From NCBI GenBank assembly GCA_900149785.2, contig FSSI02000005.1, positions 89,690-153,689 on the forward strand: a stretch of DNA of 64,000 bases, written 5' to 3'. Source of the stretch: Sodalinema lacuna_A (GTDB taxonomy: Bacteria > Cyanobacteriota > Cyanobacteriia > Cyanobacteriales > Geitlerinemataceae). The translations under genes and the position numbers were made by a program. This document shows, in pieces, positions 18,161 to 23,640 of the stretch (position 1 is its first letter; the number at the start of each line of letters is the position of its first letter). The notes under the pieces are model-generated. The model was not told the origin of the DNA. It did not search any database and saw only the letters and a list, made by a program, of their open reading frames with translations.

Positions 18161-18208
18161 GTACTAAATCTGTACTAACAAAGTACAATTAATGTACTTA
18201 AGTCGTAC
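18161..18208. promoter_or_regulatory. Array of five GTAC motifs at an exact 11-bp period
   Basis: GTAC begins at 18161, 18172, 18183, 18194 and 18205, each followed by a 7-base AT-rich spacer. The centre also reads as the inverted repeat AAGTACA-ATTAA-TGTACTT. Direct repeats spaced by one helical turn are typical of OmpR/PhoB-type regulator arrays. The spacing fits neither NtcA (GTA-N8-TAC) nor LexA boxes. It lies 57 bases after the symporter stop and 140 bases before the small membrane protein start. The binding protein is unknown. Confidence 0.55.
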
Positions 18209-18347
18209 TGTGGCTGCTGTGGCTCTAACGCTTGTTAATCAAGGCTTGTCAGTATTCTAAAAAAAAATAAAATATTTCCTGGAAATCAGGTGTTTGTCTT
18301 GGGAAAAACATGTTTTAATCGAGACAGATGGGTTCTAGGGTTAACTT

Positions 18348-18482
18348 ATGTATTGGACGACTTTACTTTTGGCGGCAACCTACGCCGCGATGGTTGCTTT
18401 AGTGCTGTTCTCGGTACAAAAGCGGGTTTTCCGTAATGCGGGTGTAAAGCTGACCACGAAAACCGTGGGCCGCAGTCGCTAG
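18348..18482 (+). CDS. Small single-pass membrane protein, 44 residues
   Basis: The frame starts MYWTTLLLAATYAAMVALVL and ends KLTTKTVGRSR. One hydrophobic helix (about residues 4-22) is followed by a strongly basic tail (KR, R, K, K, R, R), so a cytosolic C-terminus is expected. AGGG lies 9 bases before the ATG, and an 11-bp-stem hairpin follows 43 bases after the stop. It is therefore a self-contained unit with ribosome site and terminator. Size and shape resemble small photosynthetic or NDH subunits, but it matches none of the ones I know (PsbX, PsbY, PetG, PsaM and others). Function unknown. Confidence 0.6.
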   Translation: MYWTTLLLAATYAAMVALVLFSVQKRVFRNAGVKLTTKTVGRSR

Positions 18483-18525
18483 CGAAGATAGCTGTTTGGT
18501 GCGATCGCCGCTGCTGTCTCACTCC

Positions 18526-18565
18526 AACCGGTCAGATGATGGTTCGCCATTGAGTCTGACCGGTT
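18526..18565 (+). terminator. Hairpin terminator after the small membrane protein
   Basis: The arms AACCGGTCAGA and TCTGACCGGTT are perfect 11-bp complements with an 18-base loop. Only a short T-run follows, so termination efficiency is uncertain. Confidence 0.6.
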
Positions 18566-18646
18566 TATGATTGGGGGGTGTGGGGGTTGGTGGGGAGAGT
18601 TTCATTGGAAAGTATCAAGGTAAAAGCTCATGTCGGCTAGGATGGG

Positions 18647-18829
18647 GTGCTGTCTTTACACTTACCTGTCAAAAAACAGGACGTTGAAGCAATGGTGATT
18701 TATCAGCTTGTACAGAAGAGAAGCCATCAAGGCTCTAAGCAACAGTTTCAGGCGATGCTGGCGCAGCACCAAGGCCAGACCTTCGGTGATAGTACAGAAC
18801 TACTCCGTGAGGATTGCCGGCGTGGCTAA
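18647..18829 (+). CDS. Small ORF, possible antitoxin of a decayed toxin-antitoxin pair
   Basis: Up to 60 residues from a GTG at 18647; an internal ATG at 18692 (MVIYQLVQKR) is also possible. It has no domain I recognise with certainty. The support is context: its stop overlaps by 8 bases the GTG start of a frame that opens like a PIN-domain toxin (VAKFVIDANV). This gene order and overlap are typical of vapBC-type modules. The toxin is broken, so the antitoxin is probably a relic. Confidence 0.35.
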   Translation: MLSLHLPVKKQDVEAMVIYQLVQKRSHQGSKQQFQAMLAQHQGQTFGDSTELLREDCRRG

Positions 18830-18944
18830 GTTTGTCATTGATGCCAATGTGGGTTCGAGCTTCTCGTTCTTGTCATTTAAGGAAATTTTCAATAACTTTT
18901 ATCTAAAGAATCGTAAGATAAGTATCGACCGAGGTTTCAGGTAA
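18822..18944 (+). pseudogene. Remnant of a PIN-domain (VapC-like) toxin
   Basis: The GTG-started frame reads VAKFVIDANVG, which is the first beta strand and first catalytic Asp of a PIN domain. It then turns into unrelated AT-rich text (SSFSFLSFKEIF...) and stops after about 40 codons. The other catalytic acids are absent. Its end overlaps the 3' end of the opposite-strand protease gene, suggesting a deletion joined the two. Confidence 0.5.
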
Positions 18945-19337
18945 GACCTTAAGGGTTTGGTTTTGTAAGTCTAATTCAATTCCCAGGGCTTCTAAGGGAA
19001 TGACACCTAACAGAGCATTTTGTCCGCCGGGAAGTTCTAAACACTCGAAGTTGCCTTCTCGACCCAAAAGAGACAGATGAGCATCTTGAAAAATCCGAGC
19101 GGTACGGAGACCAGCAGCAGTGGTTACGTCCACTTCACGCAGCAAATCCAGGCCCAACTGGGCGATCGCATCTGCGGGTAAACAGAGGGTTGTCGCCCCG
19201 CTATCAACGAGAACGTTATCGAGGGTGAGCGATCGTACCTGTTCGGTCGGGATATACCCACGCTTGGCTGCTGATTGATCGGCTCGATTTGTAATTGTCA
19301 GGGTTGTGAGAATTTTGCCCATCTTTTGGCTAGACAT
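18903..19337 (-). CDS. Retropepsin-like aspartic protease (clan AA)
   Basis: A 144-residue protein with one aspartic-protease motif, VDSGATTLCLP (Asp45), a flap-like region, and GVIPLEALGIELD near the end, which matches the ALLG...LE segment of single-domain retropepsins. Such proteins would work as homodimers. In cyanobacteria they are often found near toxin-antitoxin genes, as here. The start at 19337 (MSSQKMGK) is supported by GGAGGT six bases upstream. Native substrates are unknown. Confidence 0.8.
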   Translation of the reverse strand: MSSQKMGKILTTLTITNRADQSAAKRGYIPTEQVRSLTLDNVLVDSGATTLCLPADAIAQLGLDLLREVDVTTAAGLRTARIFQDAHLSLLGREGNFECLELPGGQNALLGVIPLEALGIELDLQNQTLKVLPETSVDTYLTIL

Positions 19338-19461
19338 TACTGTACCTCCGTACCTTACCACCAGTGTAGCCAATAGATTGGGGACGTTAGGGTAAGGATG
19401 TTTAGGGTGAGGTTAGAGGGCGATCGTCAACCATCAATTCATCCATAATCAATGAATTACG

Positions 19462-19657
19462 GTAGGGTGCGTTGCGGCTCAAACCCATGTAAAACCAAGG
19501 GGACAATTTACAAGCTGCCGCAACGCACCGGGGCCATAATCTGGCAAGGGTTTGTCAATTTATCTTGGTATTTGTTGTTGGCTTCCCGAATCGGTGCGTT
19601 CCGGCTCGCTTAATCTTGTTGCTAAAATTCAAGAATTGAACGAAGCTGGAACGCACC
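19462..19657. repeat. Two adjacent inverted-repeat elements (GGTGCGTT...AACGCACC)
   Basis: The first element has perfect 13-bp arms: GGTGCGTTGCGGC (19466-19478) and GCCGCAACGCACC (19517-19529). The second has arms GGTGCGTTCCGGCT (from 19593) and AGCTGGAACGCACC (19644-19657) with one mismatch. Both are flanked by TAGGG/CCCTA-like text. They look like related miniature elements or dispersed hairpin repeats. Neither contains a gene. Confidence 0.75.
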
Positions 19658-19910
19658 CTACTGTCACTGAATATCACTCTAACATTAGCTACCCCTGCGT
19701 AACTTCCAGTAGGTTTTAATAGGATTCGCATTGCGGTTCCGAATTCCTTGTTTAGAAGCTAGAACGCTACGATGCCATTACTCTACTGCAATTTCCATCA
19801 AGTGTTTTTAAAGCTCCGATGAAGCACCTGCCAAAATGACCTATTTTGAAAAAAGGCCATTTAAGTCTGTCGCTTTGTACAGGCGAGTTTTACGGGAATT
19901 GCTTGAAATT

Positions 19911-19949
19911 GTTACATAAATTTACTGTATTGCTGTAATTGAGTACAAT
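19911..19949 (+). promoter_or_regulatory. Candidate promoter with HLR1-like direct repeat
   Basis: TTTACT (19921-19926) and TACAAT (19944-19949) are spaced by 17 bases, giving a good sigma-70-type promoter with a start near 19956. The repeat GTTACATA-AA-TTTACTGT (19911-19928) overlaps the -35 box. It approximates the HLR1 site bound by RpaB, but its second half is imperfect. Confidence 0.45.
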
Positions 19950-19955
19950 GTTTTA

Positions 19956-20137
19956 AGGCTTTCCAAGTGTGAAAAGACTGACTGAGACAAGGATTAAGCC
20001 CCAAAACCAGAAAGCTTCATTAAAACTTTACAGAAACTTTAAAAAAAATTCCCTGATGAAGTGGTTGGGGAAGTATTAAGGGGTTAAACCCCCTGGGGGT
20101 TAGTCCCTCTAGGTCGAAGTATCCGAGGGCATTTTTA
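19956..20137 (+). ncRNA. Candidate small RNA of about 180 nt
   Basis: The segment lies between a good promoter and a hairpin followed by a T-run, and contains no reading frame of note. Internal features include GGCTTTC near the 5' end able to pair with GAAAGCTT at about 20018, an A-rich single-stranded stretch (20035-20048), and the GGGGTTAAACCCCCTGGGGG segment around 20082. The RpaB-type site suggests light control. The high-light RNA PsrR1 is one possible identity, but I cannot confirm the match from memory. The remainder of 19658-19910 and 20138-20330 has no gene; a TTCAGCA/TGCTGAA hairpin lies at 20154-20171. Confidence 0.4.
20105..20136 (+). terminator. Hairpin and T-run ending the candidate sRNA
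   Basis: CCCTC (20105-20109) pairs with GAGGG (20125-20129) and an inner GG/CC pair extends the stem with a TA bulge. TTTTT follows at 20132-20136. Confidence 0.5.
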
Positions 20138-20330
20138 CTGTTTACTTTTAGGGTTCAGCACAGATGCTGAAACTCTTAAATTTGCTTGCGTTCAGCCGAA
20201 TTTCAGGGTTGAGGTCGAGAACGTTGGGTCTAATACGGAATCCGCACGTCATATCCCTGCCAATCTCGGATCTCACTCTGAGAGAATAAACCCTAAACTG
20301 GAAAGATGGCCCTGTCTCGTTCCCCTCTCC

Positions 20331-21368
20331 ATGACTAACGCATCCCTAACACCTCTCGGGCAGCCAAAACTCGCCCAACCCCTTCAAATCGGCACAGTCC
20401 AAGTCCAAAGCCGCGTTCTCCAATCTCCCCTATCCGGCGTCACCGACCTCGTCTTTCGCCGCCTGGTTCGCCGCTACGCCCCCCAATCGATGATGTACAC
20501 GGAAATGGTGCAAGCGTCGAGTTTGCAACATCTGCGGGAGGTTCCCCAAATTATGGATGTTGACCCTGAAGAACATCCCATTAGTATTCAACTGTTTGAC
20601 AGCCGCCCCGACTTCCTCGGAGAAGCGGCCCAGATTGCCGTTGATCAGGGGTCAGATACCATTGATATCAATATGGGCTGTCCTGTCAACAAAATTACCC
20701 GCAAAGGGGGCGGTTCCTCCCTATTGCGTCAGCCGGAGGTGGCCGAGGCCTTAGTCCGCGCGGTGGTGCAGGTGGCGGGGGTTCCGGTGACGGTCAAAAC
20801 TCGCCTGGGATGGGGTGATGGGGAGATCACGATTCTGGAGTTTGCTCAACGGATGCAGGATGCGGGGGCCGCGATGCTGACGCTCCACGGACGCACTCGA
20901 CAACAAGGATATACCGGAGAGGCCCAATGGCATTGGATTCGCCGGGTGAAGGAGGTTCTGGAGATTCCGGTGATCGCGAATGGGGATATTGTTTCGGTCG
21001 AGTCGGCCCTACGCTGTCTCGATGAAACGGGGGCCGATGGGGTGATGTGTTCGCGGGGAACTCTGGGTTATCCCTTTTTGGTGGGGGAAATTGATCATTT
21101 TCTCAAGACGGGGGAACGACTCCCCCCAGCCAGTCCTGTGCAGCGGTTGGACTGTGCTAAGGAACATTTGCGAGCTTTGGGGGCTTACAAGGGCGATCGC
21201 GGCATTTATCAATCGCGCAAACACCTTTCCTGGTATTGTAAGGGCTTCGGTGGTGCGAATCAGCTACGGGATCAACTCAGTCGCATTGAGTCGGTTGAGG
21301 ACGGATGCGAGATTCTCGATCGCGCGATCGCTCAATTAGAATCAAACCTGGCTAAGCAACCCGGCTAA
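20331..21368 (+). CDS. dus: tRNA-dihydrouridine synthase
   Basis: A 345-residue FMN enzyme that reduces specific uridines in tRNA D-loops. The TIM barrel has the conserved start SPLSGVTDLVFRRL, the active-site Cys in NMGCPVNKI, the KTRLGW and HGRTRQQGY motifs, and the FMN-binding IANGDI and GTLGYPF segments. A helical C-terminal domain follows. Overall it is closest to the DusB subgroup, but the paralogue is not certain. It is convergent with the PP2C gene. Confidence 0.92.
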   Translation: MTNASLTPLGQPKLAQPLQIGTVQVQSRVLQSPLSGVTDLVFRRLVRRYAPQSMMYTEMVQASSLQHLREVPQIMDVDPEEHPISIQLFDSRPDFLGEAAQIAVDQGSDTIDINMGCPVNKITRKGGGSSLLRQPEVAEALVRAVVQVAGVPVTVKTRLGWGDGEITILEFAQRMQDAGAAMLTLHGRTRQQGYTGEAQWHWIRRVKEVLEIPVIANGDIVSVESALRCLDETGADGVMCSRGTLGYPFLVGEIDHFLKTGERLPPASPVQRLDCAKEHLRALGAYKGDRGIYQSRKHLSWYCKGFGGANQLRDQLSRIESVEDGCEILDRAIAQLESNLAKQPG

Positions 21369-21379
21369 GCGTTAACCGC

Positions 21380-22189
21380 CTAAGCATTAATATGAATCAA
21401 AATTCCCGTCAAATTATCTAAGCCTCCCTCATCCAAGGCTCTCTCTTTGAGTGCTTCTAACGCCTTACGGGGCCATTGTCGATATCCGTCGAGATAGCCC
21501 TGTATTTCACTATCCCGAAGACGACCATGTAAGCCATCACTGCAAAGCAACAGTAGATCATCCACCTGTAACTCTCGTTGCGGAGAAGGTTCACGATTCC
21601 ACTTGGGATCAATGCTAAAATCTCCGTTTCCATCTCGTCCCCCCAAACAGGAACTCACCACGGCTCGCATGGGATGGGTGGCCACCTCCTCCTCGGTGAT
21701 GCGGCCGATGTCCAGTAGCATTCGTATCACCGAGTGATCGGCGGTTTTGTAGAGAAACTCGTTACAACGATAATGGTAAAGGCGACTGTCTCCGGCGTAG
21801 AGATGAATCATCTCATTGGGGGTGATGAGGGCCACCACCGCTGTCGCCCCCATTCCGGCCAATTTAGGATTAATACATCCTTCGGCCCGGATGTTTTCAT
21901 CAGCTTGATGCAAGGTATTCCAAAGCTGTTGATAGCGATCGCTCAGGGAATTGGCAAGAGGGTGATGCAAGAGCGTTGCAAAGGTCTCAACCGTAATTTC
22001 TGCGGCTCGTTTTCCACCACGACCACCCCCCATTCCATCGGCAACTACGGCTAAAATCGCTGAACCATCGGGCCAGGGTTTTATCAATAAGTTATCCTGG
22101 TTTTCTTTGCGAACGTTACCAATATGGGAAACTTTGGCAACCGTTGCCCAACCCAATGTTTGAATGTGAACTTCAGCCAAATCAGACAT
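21380..22189 (-). CDS. PP2C-family serine/threonine phosphatase
   Basis: A 269-residue metal-dependent phosphatase. The PPM motifs are clear: GNVRKENQDN (Asp32), VVADGMGGG (Asp51), the central GDSRLYHYR, HSVIRML, and the late LLLCSDGLHG and DEGGLDNLT. All metal-binding aspartates are present, so it should be active. I chose the ATG at 22189 (MSDLAEVHIQ); the frame extends 44 codons upstream through a heptamer repeat whose translation (PCSLFPVPCSL) is clearly spurious. It lies directly downstream of the GTPase gene on the same strand, so the pair may be cotranscribed. Confidence 0.9.
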   Translation of the reverse strand: MSDLAEVHIQTLGWATVAKVSHIGNVRKENQDNLLIKPWPDGSAILAVVADGMGGGRGGKRAAEITVETFATLLHHPLANSLSDRYQQLWNTLHQADENIRAEGCINPKLAGMGATAVVALITPNEMIHLYAGDSRLYHYRCNEFLYKTADHSVIRMLLDIGRITEEEVATHPMRAVVSSCLGGRDGNGDFSIDPKWNREPSPQRELQVDDLLLLCSDGLHGRLRDSEIQGYLDGYRQWPRKALEALKERALDEGGLDNLTGILIHINA

Positions 22190-22200
22190 GATTGTTAAGA

Positions 22201-22235
22201 GGGAACAGGGAACAGGGAACAGGGAACAGGGAACA
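22201..22235. repeat. Heptanucleotide tandem repeat (GGGAACA)5
   Basis: Five perfect copies of GGGAACA end 11 bases upstream of the PP2C start codon, read as TGTTCCC on the coding strand. It belongs to the same class of 7-bp repeats as at 7822 and 53728. Confidence 0.95.
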
Positions 22236-22244
22236 AAAACAACG

Positions 22245-22274
22245 TAGGGGCGTACCGCAAGTGGCGCGCCCCTA
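22245..22274 (-). terminator. GC-rich hairpin after the GTPase gene
   Basis: TAGGGGCG (22245-22252) and CGCCCCTA (22267-22274) form a perfect 8-bp stem just beyond the GTPase stop. No T-run follows on the minus strand, so it may attenuate rather than end transcription into the PP2C gene, or be a repeat element. Confidence 0.4.
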
Positions 22275-22280
22275 GATCGA

Positions 22281-23585
22281 CTAATGTTCATGGTCTCGAA
22301 ACCGTTTTTTGGCCGCTTCAAACGCTTCGTTCATTGTTTCCTGAATCTTTTGAGGATCGGGCGTTTTACCGCCCATTAAATCCCCAAAATAAACGCAAGC
22401 GCCTTCCCCTAACGCCCAGGTATACGCCGCCGCCCAGGAGGCGGCTAACGCACTGCCTAATCCTGGAATAAACTTAATCAATTCCCGTCCCACTAATTGG
22501 GCTAAAAAGCCGCCGGCGATCGCACTGACCACCCCGCCCGCTTGCGACGGCGAGAGAGTCTGGCCATACAGTCGCCCAATAACGCCCACCAGAGACACCT
22601 GTAACGCTGTTAACACCGGCATGGTGGCAAAGGGTAGGGGAACCGCCGCTAACGTCGCCGCCATGACCGAAAACGCCAGGATATAGCGTCGTCCGACATC
22701 GCGATAGAGATCTCCCAACTCTTGGGTTGTGCCCTCATCAAGTAACTCATGAATGGCCCGGGCCTCAGCTTCGGGGAGTAACTCGGCGATCGCATCCCGC
22801 AAGGCTTCTAAACCATAAAACACCGGCGTAAATTCATCGTCTTCCAGGGTGAAATCCAGCCAGACCACCCCATCATACCAGGACTCAAACGACTCTTGTA
22901 ACGCCCCAGCAACCCGCTGTATCTCCTCAAACTCGGGGGGATACTCAGGATGATCGACAACCGATGGAGGGTAGAGTTCATGCAAACAGGTAATGGCCAA
23001 CAAACAGGGGATTTCGGGATGTTGCTGACGCAGTTGTCGGGCAATGTCCTGTAACGTATCAGTCGCAAAGTCCGTAATTTTAACCGTTAGAATTAAAATC
23101 CGGGCGCGACGAGTTTCGACATCCAAATCATCGAGCAGTTCTGACACCAACTCCTGTGTATCCCGTCGGGTATCCCCTAACCCCACGGTGTCCGTAAACA
23201 CCAACAGCGGTAAGTCTTCCGAGGGATAGGCGTAGCGTTGGGTATTCTGGGTATGGGGGCGAAATCCCTGACCAATAATCTCAGCAGATACCCCCGTTAA
23301 GCCACGAACAAGGGAACTTTTTCCCGCCTGGGGTTTTCCCAACAAGAGGGCTTCGGTGGTGGGAAGTTCCTGGCGAACCCGAGCCAGAATTTCGGCTAAC
23401 TGGTCATCACTAACTGAAAATAACTTCGTGACATCTCCGATGTTGGGTAAGTTGGACAAACGTCCTCTCAGTTGGCCTAACGTATCATTCAACAGTCGCC
23501 CGAAGCGACGACTTTGGGGGGAAGAAACATCCTCCCCAGGAGTCGTCGGTGTTGGTTGTGGATCTGAGTTTGGGCGATCGCTCAT
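22281..23585 (-). CDS. Membrane-associated GTPase with DUF697-like C-terminal region
   Basis: A 434-residue protein. The G1 loop GKPQAGKSS (83-91) and G3 DTVGLGDT are clear, placing it with Era/YcjX-like small GTPases. The usual NKxD specificity motif is absent; ITCLHELYPP occupies its place. The C-terminal third has hydrophobic segments (about 297-345 and 360-400: YILAFSVMAATLAAVPLP..., VSAIAGGFLAQLVGRELIKF) as in DUF697 proteins, so it should bind the inner or thylakoid membrane. Many cyanobacterial genomes hold such proteins without known function. It sits upstream of PP2C. Confidence 0.8.
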   Translation of the reverse strand: MSDRPNSDPQPTPTTPGEDVSSPQSRRFGRLLNDTLGQLRGRLSNLPNIGDVTKLFSVSDDQLAEILARVRQELPTTEALLLGKPQAGKSSLVRGLTGVSAEIIGQGFRPHTQNTQRYAYPSEDLPLLVFTDTVGLGDTRRDTQELVSELLDDLDVETRRARILILTVKITDFATDTLQDIARQLRQQHPEIPCLLAITCLHELYPPSVVDHPEYPPEFEEIQRVAGALQESFESWYDGVVWLDFTLEDDEFTPVFYGLEALRDAIAELLPEAEARAIHELLDEGTTQELGDLYRDVGRRYILAFSVMAATLAAVPLPFATMPVLTALQVSLVGVIGRLYGQTLSPSQAGGVVSAIAGGFLAQLVGRELIKFIPGLGSALAASWAAAYTWALGEGACVYFGDLMGGKTPDPQKIQETMNEAFEAAKKRFRDHEH

Positions 23586-23604
23586 AAGAGATCAAGCAAG
23601 GAAT

Positions 23605-23640
23605 GAACGTTGAGACGAACGTTGAGACGAACGTTGAAAT
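23605..23640. repeat. 12-bp tandem repeat, three copies
   Basis: GAACGTTGAGAC is repeated at 23605, 23617 and 23629 (last copy ends AAT), each containing an AACGTT palindrome. It fills the gap between glucosylglycerol hydrolase and the GTPase gene, just upstream of the latter's start. Confidence 0.85.

Noticed and set aside
18161..18208. LexA or NtcA binding sites
   Set aside because: GTAC pairs are 7 bases apart, whereas LexA boxes have 4 bases between halves and NtcA needs GTA-N8-TAC; here the equivalent spacing is 9.
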